Source: Histomonas meleagridis
Lineage: Eukaryota; Parabasalia; Tritrichomonadida; Dientamoebidae
DNA: 64,000 nucleotides
NCBI GenBank assembly: GCA_020186115.1
Contig: WSYJ01000179.1
Location: 23,454 to 87,453 of the forward strand
Direction of reading: 5' to 3'
Of the stretch, positions 40,632 to 51,180 are shown one piece after another. Below the pieces are notes generated by a model. It worked only from the letters and a program-made list of their open reading frames with translations, had not been told where the DNA came from and did no database searches. A program made the translations under genes and the position numbers. How positions within the stretch are numbered: the stretch's first letter is position 1; every line of letters begins with the position of its first letter.

Positions 40632-42359
40632 ATGTTTTTACTTTTTTTAATATACAAATCATATGGAAACATACAAAAGACATACAATATTGGCACTGAG
40701 CAAGTTCTTCTTGCTGGTTCGTTAAGGAGTTATCATCGTCCAATTCCATATCACTATTATGATAATGATGTTTTTTGCATGCCACAAGGAATTGAAGGAG
40801 AAAAAAAAACTATTGGAGAAATAATTACTGGAGAAAGTATTCATTCAACTCCATATACATTTAAATTAGGAGAAAGGAAATATTTTACTACAGTTTGTAC
40901 CAAGAAATATGATGAAAAACAAATTTCTTATCTTACAAAGCTTATTGATGATGGGTATTACTTCAATTTTATGTTTGATAATCTTTCATGCTCAACAAAT
41001 TCAGATAATCACAAATTGATTCCAGGTGTCAGTATTGGTTTTTCCATAAATGGGAAACATTACATCAATTCTGATCTTAGTTTTCTTATTCATTTATCAT
41101 CATTGACAGGTGAAACCACAATCAATGGTTTTGATGTTATATCCGCCAAGCCAACAATGAAATCCAATACACCAGTTGCTCTTGAAGACGGTGAAGAAAT
41201 CAGTTACTCTTATTCTATTCTTTTTGACGATTCTATTCCATCAACAGATACAATCAGAAATCAGAGATTCATTAAAAAAGAAATTTCACCAAAACTATGT
41301 TACCAAACACTTCTTTCAGTTATTCTTTCTATAGCTATACCTATTCTTATGGTCTCTTGGGTCACTTATACTGAGAATTCTGAAGTTGATACTGATTTCG
41401 ATGAATACGAAGGATTCGAGTGGAAGCTTATTCATGGTGATGTCTTTCGTTCGCCCAACAATTCTGCGCGTCTCACGACCTTCTTTGGGTGGGGAATTCA
41501 GATATTTTTCTCGATAATATTAACCATTATCCAAATCGTCTTACACATTGCTGGCACTCAATTCAGTTCGGTTCTTACGGCGTTTATGAATTCTTTTGTT
41601 CTTTCGGCCTTTTTTGCTGGATTTATTTCATCAAAGATGTTCAAGACAATTGGCACCACTGGGTGGAAATCTGTTATACTGAAATCTTCTTTTGGCCTTA
41701 GTGGTATTGTTACGCTTATCTTTTTCGCCTTTTCTCTTCGCATGAAAACACTTTCATCATCTGTATCGTTCCCGGTTTCGACGGTTATTATCTACTTTTT
41801 CACTGATTCACTTTTCTATTTTATTGGTTCGTTACTTGGTCTTAAATCGAAGCCATTTGAACTTTCGCAAAAAGTAAATCAATTACCACGTCAAATTCCA
41901 CCATCCAATACTATTTTTAAGCGAAATATAATTATCATTATTGGATCTGCATTTGTATTTTCACTTATATACATCGACGTATCTGTTTTCTTCGAGATCG
42001 TATGGAACTACCAAAGCATTTCCATTACAGGTCTTTGCGTTGTTCTCGGAATCATTCTTTGTATTTTGCAATCAATTGATTTGGGAATTATGTTGACATT
42101 TTTCTTGCTCTCCAAGGAAGACTACAGATGGTGGTGGCCTTCATTTGCATCTGGAGCTTCTGTTGGAATATATTTTATGTTATACGCAATTGTGTATTGT
42201 ATCAAAAGTTATGTTCCATTAGATAGCAACTCACTAATGATATACATAGGAATAAACGCCATTTACGCAGGAGCATTGGCATTGGTATGCGGCGCTTTCT
42301 CGTTCATTGGATCTTTCTTCTTCATAAAAAGAATATATAATTCCTTAAAAATGGAATAA
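40632..42359 (+). CDS. TM9SF / nonaspanin (EMP70) membrane protein
   Basis: 575 aa from the first ATG (40632), which opens a signal peptide (MFLLFLIYKSYG). The luminal domain shows YNIGTEQVLLAGSLRSYHRP, then the family core YTTPYTYKFG-like ESIHSTPYTFKLGERKYFTT. The HGDVFRSPNN motif precedes nine hydrophobic segments, ending GALALVCGAFSFIGSFFFIK. The last residues, LKME, match the KxD/E COPI/Golgi retention signal of the family. TM9 proteins sort membrane cargo in the Golgi and endosomes and are needed for phagocytosis and adhesion in amoebae. The gene is intact. The frame is open 48 bases further upstream but has no ATG there. Confidence 0.92.
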   Translation: MFLLFLIYKSYGNIQKTYNIGTEQVLLAGSLRSYHRPIPYHYYDNDVFCMPQGIEGEKKTIGEIITGESIHSTPYTFKLGERKYFTTVCTKKYDEKQISYLTKLIDDGYYFNFMFDNLSCSTNSDNHKLIPGVSIGFSINGKHYINSDLSFLIHLSSLTGETTINGFDVISAKPTMKSNTPVALEDGEEISYSYSILFDDSIPSTDTIRNQRFIKKEISPKLCYQTLLSVILSIAIPILMVSWVTYTENSEVDTDFDEYEGFEWKLIHGDVFRSPNNSARLTTFFGWGIQIFFSIILTIIQIVLHIAGTQFSSVLTAFMNSFVLSAFFAGFISSKMFKTIGTTGWKSVILKSSFGLSGIVTLIFFAFSLRMKTLSSSVSFPVSTVIIYFFTDSLFYFIGSLLGLKSKPFELSQKVNQLPRQIPPSNTIFKRNIIIIIGSAFVFSLIYIDVSVFFEIVWNYQSISITGLCVVLGIILCILQSIDLGIMLTFFLLSKEDYRWWWPSFASGASVGIYFMLYAIVYCIKSYVPLDSNSLMIYIGINAIYAGALALVCGAFSFIGSFFFIKRIYNSLKME

Positions 42360-42939
42360 AACGAAATATTGTACAGATACAGCAGAAATCAATAAACTTA
42401 TTAAAGAAATTCAATGTTAGAAATTGTTTATTATCATTATATTTATTGGGCGAATATTAGCTCGTTATTCATGTCTTCAAAAAAATGGTGTCAACTGTGC
42501 AAAGAATAATGTTTTTATTATTTCTGGATCTCACGAATTTTTTTCATATCAGTTACTATAGGAATAGATATATAATAACACATTTGTTAGGGCACAACTT
42601 ATGTTATACACAAAAAAGGATGTTTTAGATAAGGATTTTGGAAGAGTTTATTTGTTTGTTTGTTTTCTTATATTTATATTTTCCAAAATTGAACGCATTA
42701 ACCGTCTCGATAAGACCGATAGAATGACTAAACTGATGTTCGAAAATGGTGACTACTTTTGATCGTTTTTAACAGAAATACCATTCAAAAAGTTGGATTT
42801 GGTGTCACCCAACCACCAGATTTTATTGGTGAGGTTAAGTCAAAAAACCATCGGATTTTATGTGAAAAATGATCGTTTCCGCTTGCAACAGAAACGTTAA
42901 TTCAATGCATGTGAAGCGTTTTTTAACCAGAAACAGAAA
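42360..42939. other. Intergenic between TM9 and C2-TerD genes
   Basis: AT-rich. AACGTT at 42893-42898 and GCGTTTTTTAACC just before the ATG are candidate promoter elements. No gene recognised. Confidence 0.5.
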
Positions 42940-44505
42940 ATGATCGATTTGTGGGTTTCTTCTGCTGAAAATCTACCAAGCGCTGATCCTAATGGCCTTT
43001 CTGACCCATACACAAACGTACAGTCCAAGGCATTCGGAGTTGAATATTTGTTAACAAAAACAGAAATCAAATTCAAAACATTGGATCCAGTATGGGATGG
43101 CGACTATTCCAAACCATTACGCATTCCATTTGTTTGTGTCGATGATCTGGATTTAGAAATATATGATTATGACCGTTTTTCCAGTGACGATTATCTTGGA
43201 ACTGTTAACTCATTTTTCAAAGTTGAAAATAATGATAAAGAACTTAAGCTTCCCGTTAGTGTAAAGAAAGGAACCAAAGGCCCTCCAAGCATAACTATTA
43301 AGTATCGTCTTCCAACCCAAAACTTTCCATCAGATCAAAACATCAAAAAATATAATGTTATATATGCTTACCTTACATATTCATCCCCAGTGGCCTCTTC
43401 CAAAGGAGTTAGTCCAGTTCAACTTTCTGTATTCAATTATGAAAATTCAGAATTTTGCGTTAAACTTATGCCTTTATCAAACAGCAAACAGCCATTTTTC
43501 TACCCTTCAGAAAACGCAGCACATTATGGTCCCACAGGCTATACAAATGTTTACAAGTTTGTTCTTAAGAATATGAAAAAAGCAAATGAAATTTTTGTAT
43601 TTACGGCCAAATCTTCTGAGTACGAAGGCGATGTATCCCTTCATTTTGTAGCCGCAAATGAGACCAAGAAGAAAAATATGATTATATTCGATTACCAAAA
43701 TTCCTTTAAGATCATGAAATCATGCACAATTAGCATAACAAAGGACACTACCTCTACATTTCCTGTAAACATGGAACTAAAGAAGGGTGTTATATCATAT
43801 GTTGATGCAAATGTTTTGAGTTCTCCAAATGATAACATTGAAGAGCTTTTCAAAAACATAGGTCATTCCATTGATGAAAACAAACCATTTTGGCGTCGTC
43901 TTACCCTATATCATGGCACAACAGTTTCGTTATCTTCAGCTGTTGATTTCCATCATGTTCAATTTCCGACTTCTATTGCTGTTGGCCTTGGGTGGGATAC
44001 TGTCACTGATCTTGATGGTTCATGTATCATCTACAAGAAGTTAGATGATGGCAAATTCAAAGACATTGCCAAATGTTGTTATTCGAGCTTGAAAGTTTTG
44101 AAAGGCATTGTAAGGCACTCTGGTGATAACCTGACTGGTAAAGGCGATGGCGATGACGAAGTTATCACCATAAAACTTCAAGAACTTCCAGAAGAAGCAA
44201 AACTGTTGGCAATAACCGTCACATCGTTTGGGGGTGTCCCGTTTAACCGCATTTCTGGCGGTTTTCTGAGGATAATGGATGCAAGAACTCATTTCGAATT
44301 AATGTATTTGCCATTATCAAATCAACAGCAAAAAACGGGTTTAATATTTGCATTTTTGATAAAGGGAGATGATAATGTATGGGATTTGGTCCCATGTTTA
44401 AGATATGTCGATGCAAAAACTCCACCAATTGTTAATGAGAAAGTGTTGGAACTGATTAATAATCAAGAACAATTTGAGGAATTAATGAACTTCCAAAATC
44501 AATAA
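42940..44505 (+). CDS. C2-domain / TerD-domain protein
   Basis: 521 aa. The N-terminal C2 domain (1-130) starts MIDLWVSSAENLPSADPNGL and keeps the Ca2+-binding aspartates (SDPYTNV, DLEIYDYDRFSSDDYLG). A middle beta region (about 135-290) looks like a degenerate second TerD or C2-like fold. The C-terminal TerD domain (about 310-500) has the signatures VGLGWDTVTDLDGSCI, RHSGDNLTGKGDGDDEVI and GGFLRIMDARTHFEL. TerD binds Ca2+ through the GDGDDE loop. In bacteria it sits in tellurite/stress modules, and in Dictyostelium in cAMP-binding CABP proteins. A Ca2+-dependent membrane-associated stress or signalling protein is inferred. Confidence 0.85.
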   Translation: MIDLWVSSAENLPSADPNGLSDPYTNVQSKAFGVEYLLTKTEIKFKTLDPVWDGDYSKPLRIPFVCVDDLDLEIYDYDRFSSDDYLGTVNSFFKVENNDKELKLPVSVKKGTKGPPSITIKYRLPTQNFPSDQNIKKYNVIYAYLTYSSPVASSKGVSPVQLSVFNYENSEFCVKLMPLSNSKQPFFYPSENAAHYGPTGYTNVYKFVLKNMKKANEIFVFTAKSSEYEGDVSLHFVAANETKKKNMIIFDYQNSFKIMKSCTISITKDTTSTFPVNMELKKGVISYVDANVLSSPNDNIEELFKNIGHSIDENKPFWRRLTLYHGTTVSLSSAVDFHHVQFPTSIAVGLGWDTVTDLDGSCIIYKKLDDGKFKDIAKCCYSSLKVLKGIVRHSGDNLTGKGDGDDEVITIKLQELPEEAKLLAITVTSFGGVPFNRISGGFLRIMDARTHFELMYLPLSNQQQKTGLIFAFLIKGDDNVWDLVPCLRYVDAKTPPIVNEKVLELINNQEQFEELMNFQNQ

Positions 44506-44944
44506 GTAAATAATTTTATTTTTTTGAATAATATGTGAACAAGAAATAGAAACTTCGTTCCTTTAAATAATGATAATATTGTCAATGAAATGAAGAAATC
44601 AAATTCATTTTTTTATTATTATAATTGTTAAGTATATTGTACTCCACTAAAAATATTTTCTCAATGATAATTTTTTGATATAATTATTTATTGCAATAAA
44701 TAATAATATTAAAATGAACTCTACAATTAAAAATCATATGTATACAAGGAAATTATTTGATCTCAACTCAGTTATAAAGATTTTTAAATCTGAAAATTTT
44801 AAAAACAGAATGATGTTATGTAAATAAAATTCTTTTTATTATATACATTTTTACTTATTTTGGTTGAGATATCTTTGAGTAATTTTAACAACTTTAGAAT
44901 ACTGTTTAGAAGTTGCAACTTGTATAAGTTCTTAATGAAATATA
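44506..44944. other. Intergenic up to the mariner element
   Basis: AT-rich 3' region. No gene or repeat recognised. Confidence 0.5.
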
Positions 44945-46250
44945 GGGGGTTTAAAAAGTCCTGACCCCACCCCCTTTTTTCGACATCTACTTGATCCATA
45001 AAAATGAACTTTATATAAATAAAAACTACAATGAATGAACTCGATGTGTATTTTGTTGTTATTTAAAAATTTTGTACACTTGTTGAATTATAAGTGATTG
45101 AATTTTTTCTCCCGACTCAAAAACGCCACTTTTTCCACCACAAAATTTAATGGAAAAGTCGGAGCTCAAAATTGTTGTTAAATATTATCTTCTACAAGGA
45201 ATGGGATATCGGTCAATTTACAAAGAAATAAATACTGCTCTTCCTGAAACTGATATATCACTTTCAAGCGTTAAACGATGGTGTAAAAAATTTTCTTCAG
45301 GTGACCTAAGTTGCAATAATTTACCAAGGAGCGGAAGGCCTACAATTAATGTAGCGGATCAAATTCGAGAAATGCTTGAAGAACAACCATTCTTATCAGC
45401 AAAATATATTGCATCAGTTCTAGATCATTTTCCTACTGCTATTAAATCAGTTTTAATTAACGACCTTGGTTTAAAAAAGTATCGAAGAAGGTGGATCCCC
45501 CATATGCTATCGGAAGACGATAAGGAAAAAAGGGTTGAGTATCCCAAAGAAATTTTAAAGATATTAATCAAAGCTAGAGAAAACTTTTTTAATACAATTA
45601 TGACTGGTGACGAGTCGTGGTTCTTTTATGAATATGAACATAAAAAAATGTATGCAGAATCACGTGATATGGTGCCACCGATAGTCTCTAAGAAAATTCT
45701 ATCCAAAAAAAAAATGTTCACAATTTTCTTCAATGGGACGAAAATGCTTTGCATTGATGCATTACCATCTAATTACAAATTTAATCAGCAATATTTTATT
45801 AATTATATAATACCACAATTTCACGAAAATGTTGATCATGACAAAAAACAACCACCTTTAAAAAATATAAAGATTCATATGGATAACTCCCCTATACATA
45901 ATGGATCACTTGTTGCTAAAAAATTAAAAGAAGAAAAAATTAATAGAATTCCTCACCCACCTCATTCACCAGATCTAAGTCCATGTGATTTTTGGATTCT
46001 TGGAATGGCAAAGGAAAACCTAAAGGGTGTGGAGATAAATTCAGAAGAAGATTTAGAAAATGAAATTATACGCATATTCGACGGTGTCACTTTTGAAGAG
46101 CTTCAAATGGTGTTTGAAGCATGGATAAAAAGACTTGAATGGGTGATTAAGAATCATGGAGAGTACTACCATAAATAAAAGTTAATTAAAAAAATATATA
46201 TTTTTTATTCATCGAAAAAAGGGGGTGGGGTCAGAACTTTTTGGACCCCC
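44945..46250. mobile_element. Mariner transposon, apparently intact
   Basis: The 1306-bp element has 39-bp terminal inverted repeats (44945-44983 and 46212-46250) that differ at only three bases. Both begin GGGGGT and hold CTGACCCCACCCCC. TA dinucleotides flank both ends, the mariner target duplication. A single complete transposase frame lies inside. Layout and size match the Tvmar-type mariner elements of trichomonads. Confidence 0.93.
45150..46178 (+). CDS. Mariner transposase (D,D34D)
   Basis: 342 aa, full length. The N-terminal paired-type helix-turn-helix (LQGMGYRSIYKEINTALPET, LSSVKRWCKKFSSGD, NLPRSGRP) binds the terminal repeats. The linker carries RWIPHML, corresponding to the mariner WVPHEL motif. 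The catalytic triad is complete: TGDESWFF, then HMDNSPIHNG, then SPDLSPCDFW, with exactly 34 residues between the second and third Asp. No stops or shifts, so the enzyme may be active. The start ATG at 45150 follows CCACAAAATTTA. Confidence 0.93.
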   Translation: MEKSELKIVVKYYLLQGMGYRSIYKEINTALPETDISLSSVKRWCKKFSSGDLSCNNLPRSGRPTINVADQIREMLEEQPFLSAKYIASVLDHFPTAIKSVLINDLGLKKYRRRWIPHMLSEDDKEKRVEYPKEILKILIKARENFFNTIMTGDESWFFYEYEHKKMYAESRDMVPPIVSKKILSKKKMFTIFFNGTKMLCIDALPSNYKFNQQYFINYIIPQFHENVDHDKKQPPLKNIKIHMDNSPIHNGSLVAKKLKEEKINRIPHPPHSPDLSPCDFWILGMAKENLKGVEINSEEDLENEIIRIFDGVTFEELQMVFEAWIKRLEWVIKNHGEYYHK

Positions 46251-46331
46251 TATAGTATATTTGAATTCCTTAAAAAGAATTGAAAATTAAGATGAATATA
46301 CACTATTATAAAATAAGCAAAAAAGCATTTT

Positions 46332-47743
46332 TTAATTTGACATTATTTTTTTAACTTGATGGGCGTCAAGAAGTAATTTAACTATTTCTGTGTAATCTTC
46401 TTCTGATGCACAAATTAGTGCAGTTTTAAGAAAATAAAATAATTTCCAAATATTAAAATAAAATATCATATAATTAAAATTAATTTTAAATTAGACTAAC
46501 GAATATTTTTGACATTAATATCAATTCTTTTTTGCTCTAGAAGAAGTTTTACTATTGCTGGATAACCATTTGAAGATGCATACATAAGTGCTGTGTTAAG
46601 ATAACATAATGAATTCCAACAATATTTTTGAAACATTAAACTGATGTTAAAAACTTCAAAGCCAATTGAGTTTAAAAATATAAATGTTTTGAAGTTACTA
46701 TGTTTTAGGGAGATAATTCCTAAATCTGATAAATCTTTAATTATGTTGTTTTTGTTTTCATAAAGATATTTAAATATATCATTTTTATGGAAAATAATCG
46801 CAGTTTCACATGAATCATCAAATGTTGAATGATTTTGTTCACATAAATGAATAATTTCTTCATTTCCGCCTGCAATTGCATATTTACCTGCATTTTCTAC
46901 TTTTGCACCATTCATAAGTAAATATTTAAAACATTTAACTGATCCAAAAAATGCTGCATAATCAATTAATGTAACATTTTCTTCATTAATAAAAGAATAT
47001 CTTTCATAAAGTGATGGTTCGATTATTTGATTGTAATCAAAATTTGTTTGTGATGATATTTCTTGAAGTTTTTCGATTTCATCTTTTCGAATTATTTGCG
47101 CTATTTCATTCGGATTATGTCCTTCTTTAACATATTTCTTATGAAGTTCCCAATCATTTTTTGAAAGTTCTTCAAAGATCAGAAAAAATTGTTCATAAAA
47201 TTTATATTTACATTTCTGAATCTCTTCTTTTGTATAATAATTTGCAAAATATAATGATTTCTTTTCTTCAATGAAATCTGGTTGAATGAGTTCATGTTCA
47301 ATCATTTTTGAAAGTAAATAACATGATTCTTGTGATTTTAACTTAACTAAATAGCTCTTAAAAACATAAAATATTGGATAACTATGAATATTTTTTTCTT
47401 TTACTTCAATATGTTTTAAAAAATTTAAGTATATTATTATTTTATATTTTTGTGATATAAATGCACTATAAATTAATATACTAATTAGATAATTAAATGA
47501 ATAAGGAAAATTATTGTCAAAAAATACAAATGCAGATTGAGATGATGATTGAATATTAGCCTCCGTTAATTTAAAAATAATATTTTCAAGTGTTTGTAGT
47601 GGATCTGTGTTCTTTTTTGAATATGATTTTCTTAAGTTAACCATAGGTAATCTTTGGCCCTTGTTTGTTGCTATTTTAGGTTTTAATATGGGTGCTTTTT
47701 GATGAGTATTCGAAGGAAATCTGTTAATTGGAGATTTTTTCAT
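46332..47743 (-). CDS. DUF3447/ankyrin protein with one 80-nt non-coding spacer
   Basis: The long frame 46496-47743 starts MKKSPINRFPSN, then has a helical N-terminal domain (PLQTLENIIFKLTEANIQ) and the DUF3447-type ankyrin block (LIDYAAFFGSVKCFKYLLMN, GKYAIAGGNEEIIHLCEQNH). It ends in an ankyrin body (LLLEQKRIDINVKN) that runs into a stop. After an 80-nt spacer (46425-46504) a terminal ankyrin repeat (TALICASEEDYTEIVKLLLD) continues to a stop at 46332. Removing exactly the spacer joins both parts in frame (about 443 aa). An earlier junction inside the frame (ISLMFQKYCWNSLCYLN) looks like a spacer that stayed readable. The likely role is protein binding; partners unknown. Confidence 0.7.
46425..46504 (-). 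repeat. 80-nt inter-ankyrin spacer
   Basis: Exactly 80 nt between the codons of NVKN and TALI. On the minus strand it begins ATTCGTTAGTCTAATTT and contains AATATTTGGAAATTATTTT. It carries an in-frame TAG at its third codon. Confidence 0.85.
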
Positions 47744-48517
47744 ACAAAAGTGTCATTTTTTGTATAAAATATGAAAATTCAGAACATCAATTTGAAACAA
47801 AAAATTACTCAAACATTCTGCTTATTTTTAGAAAATACAAGAGTAACTCCCAAAAACGCATAAAAGTTAATTTTTATTTTTCCATTATTTGTTTGTATTT
47901 CGTTGGAGAGATAAATGCACTCCACATTTCTCCACATATCACTGCTGATTGAATTGCTAATACTAACACCAAACCGATCCCTAGTATTGATAATATCTGC
48001 ATTTTCAACCATGATAATAATGGTTTGGTCCAATGCAAGTATTTTTTGATTGTTTTTATTTTGATTTAAAATTATAGCACTCTCTGAATTATTATTCTCG
48101 CTTTTTGGTATATGAATTGTAATTTTGAATTGCTCACTTTCATCATTATCGGTAAGTTTGTTGTTAATGCCTCTTTGTTTGGTGCAAGGTATCTATTTCA
48201 ATATTCTTAAATATCTTTTTTTTTTATGTAATTGGAATAATTTGTGAGATTTGTTTTCATACAACTAGAACATACAGAATCATTATAAGTTTCTTTGTGA
48301 AGCTTGAAACTTATGACGAAAATGATTTGCTTACACAAAATAATACAACAAAAAACTAATGAAATAATTTAATGGTTTACTTATATCTTAACACAAAATT
48401 GAATGTAAAAATACACAAAGTCTTCATGAAAACTGTAAAAATGAAAGGCTTAACAACACTTTAATAATAAACTATTGAATTAAAAGAAGCCGTTAATTCA
48501 AATATCGCTAAATATTT
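47744..48517. other. Region between head-to-head ankyrin genes, with a minus-strand fragment
   Basis: A minus-strand frame (47809 to about 48185, stop at left) encodes a protein-like stretch (LALDQTIIIMVENADIINTR, WRNVECIYLSNEIQTNNGK), but has no good start. A shifted frame further upstream (CSSCMKTNLTNYSNYI) may belong to it. It could be a decayed exon of an unrecognised gene. The flanking ankyrin promoters should lie at the edges. Confidence 0.3.
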
Positions 48518-50961
48518 ATGAATCATTTGAATCAAAAAAATAATCTTATTTTATTATTAAAAGACATCGAGTCAATTGTCTTTGACTTAAATGAAGATAA
48601 TATTGAGCCAAAAGTTGAAAGTATTATGAATTTATTTGATATTAATTTACCATATTCATATAATTTGATCATTTCACGTTTAATATATAGATCTTTTATA
48701 GTTCAAAAGAAAGATATCAGAATATATTTATTATTCATAAATGCAATCAAGTCAAAAGAAGAATCAATTCAAGAAAATTATGATATAATTGAAGTTTTTA
48801 CACATTTTCTTCTTCAATTAAATTCGCAAGAATCCTTTTATTTTTTAGAAAACATGATTGAAGAAAAATACATTTCTTCTAACGTAATTCAATCAAAAAA
48901 TACATTATATTTTGCCCATTATTTTACTGAATCTAAAATCAATCAATTGAATATTTTTGAAACACCAGTTTTAAATTTCTTTAAAAATATTGAAGATCTT
49001 AAAAAAGACAACTGGAAACTACACAAACAACTTATTAAAGAAGGTATTAATCCTATATCTATCATTAAAGCAATTCGTAACGATGATATTGATAAACTTC
49101 AAGAAATATCATCACAAGATGATTTCGATTATAATCAAATTATTGAACCATCAATTTATGAATCGTTTTCTTTTATTAATGATAGTGATGTTTCATTAAT
49201 TCATTATGCAGCATTTTTCGGATCGATTAAATGTTTTAAATATTTGCTTATGAATGGTTCCAAATTAAATAATGTAAATAAATACGCAGTAGCAGGTGGG
49301 AATATAGAGATAATTCATTTATGTGAACAAAATAATTGTAATTTTAAACAAGTTCATGAAATTGCTTTAGAATTTCATAGGAATAATCTCTTTGATTATT
49401 TTTATAAGAAAAAAGTGATTAAAGCTAAAGAACTTACTCAATTAGAAATTAAATGTATTAAAAATGATAATTATTCTTTGTTTGTTTCATTATTAGAAAA
49501 GAAAAAGTCAAAATTTGATTTAAATATTGTTAATGAAACAGCAACAACAGGTAATATTTTTCTCATGAAATATTTCATGTATGATTATAAACTTCCAAAA
49601 AATATTTTAGCTTGTGCATCAGAATCAGGAAATTTAGAGTTAATGAAATTACTTCTTGAACAAAAAGGAATTGATATTAACTATGGAAGCATTTGATTTA
49701 ATATTTTCGAATTGAAAATTTTTATTTGGAATTTACTTAAATTAATTTATACTCCACTTATAATTGCATCTAAATATGGTCATATTGGATTGGTTAAATT
49801 ACTTCTTGAACAAGAAGGAATTAATGTTAATGCAATGAATATTTTTTTATTTTGTTTAAAGTATTTTAATATTATATGATGTTTTTTTATTTAATTTGGT
49901 GAAACAGCTTTAATTATGGCATCTAAAAATGGTAATATTGAAGTGGAAAAGATACTTTTAGAAAATGATGAGACTGAGATTGATGATAAAGATATTATTT
50001 TGTTTTTTTCAAAGTTTATAAAAATATTATATTATTATTTTATACTTCATGTTTTTTTGATTTGTTTGGTAAAAATGCATTAATGGTTGCTTCTGAACAT
50101 GGGCATATAGAAATAGTTAAATTGCTTCTTGAGCAAAATTTAATTGATATCAATGATCCTGACGTATTTTTTTATTATTTGCTTTCATGATTTCGACTTA
50201 ATATTTGGAAGTTATTTAAAATATTTCAAACAGCTCTTATTATTGCATCAGAAAAAGGTAATTTAGAGATAGTTAAATTACTTCTAGCGCAAAATGGAAT
50301 TGATATCAATAAAAAAGATAATTATTTATTTCATTTAAAACTTATTTAAAAATCTTTGGATTTCAAAATCATTTTTAAGATTTATTGTTATGACCTCGAA
50401 CAGCTCTTATATTAGCATCTTGGTTTGGTTATACAGAAATAGTTAAATTACTTCTTGAACAAGAAGGAATTGATATTAATGCTAAAGATATTTATTTGTT
50501 TTATTTTGGATTTATTTTAATAATTCTGTATTTTTAAATAATATTTGGAAATTATTTAAATTATTTAAAACAGCACTTATGAAAGCATCTGAATATGGTC
50601 ATACAGAAATAGTTAAATTACTTCTTGAACAAGAAGGAATTAATATTAATGCTATAGATATTTATTTGTATTATTTAATATTTATTTTAATAATTTTATA
50701 TTTGTAAATAATATTTAGAAATTGTTTAAATTATTTTATACAGCACTTATGTTAGCATCTCGATATGGTCATACAGAAATAGTTAAATTACTTCTTGAAC
50801 AAGAAGGAATTGATATTAATGCTAAAGATAGTATTTATTCTAATAATTTGATATTCCAAAATAATATTTGGAAATTATTTAAATTATTTGAGACAGCACT
50901 TATGATTGCATCTAGAAATGGTTATACAGAAATAGTCAAATTATTTCATAAGCACGAATGA
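48518..50961 (+). CDS. DUF3447/ankyrin protein with eight spacer-separated repeats
   Basis: The first frame (48518-49696, 392 aa) has a helical N-terminal domain (LLKDIESIVFDLNEDNIEPK), the DUF3447 block (VSLIHYAAFFGSIKCFKYLL, NKYAVAGGNIEIIHLCEQN) and an ankyrin body ending GIDINYGS. Eight further 30-codon bodies follow at 49751, 49904, 50074, 50230, 50400, 50570, 50740 and 50893, for example TALMLASRYGHTEIVKLLL. All are free of stops. The last ends in a shortened cap (KLFHKHE) and TGA. They are separated by spacers of 60, 63, 80, 66, 80, 80, 80 and 63 nt, most with stops. Excising each whole spacer would leave one frame of about 630 codons. The annotated span assumes the repeats are one gene; if not, only the first frame is translated. 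Confidence 0.6.
49691..50892 (+). repeat. Ankyrin unit array: 90-bp bodies alternating with 60-80-nt spacers
   Basis: Spacers: 49691-49750, 49841-49903, 49994-50073, 50164-50229, 50320-50399, 50490-50569, 50660-50739 and 50830-50892. The 80-nt ones share ATTTATTTG at the start and AATATTTGGAAATTATTT plus AAATTATTT near the end. The 170-bp unit recurs. No consistent GT at the left end or AG at the right end. The last spacer (63 nt) reads in frame as SIYSNNLIFQNNIWKLFKLF. Confidence 0.9.
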
Positions 50962-51180
50962 TTTGCCTCAAAACTCCAAAAATATATGGACTAAATTTAG
51001 GTGAATAAACAATTAGATAAAATTGTCTAATATTTAAATATAAGCTAATTAATTTTTAAAGATATTCAAAAGATTTATAAATCAACCATAGTTTGTCAAA
51101 ACCGGTAATTTATGCGTTCTTCAAATGAACGTTTACCTCAAAAATAAAATAATCAAAAAGACGTATCGTTATCTATAGAC

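Noticed and set aside
49691-50892. Canonical GT-AG introns between the ankyrin bodies
   Set aside because: Many spacers end AACAG, which looks like an acceptor, but this is the Thr-Ala codon pair (others end TATAC, AAAAT, TAATA). Only one spacer begins with GT, and using it would put the next body out of frame.
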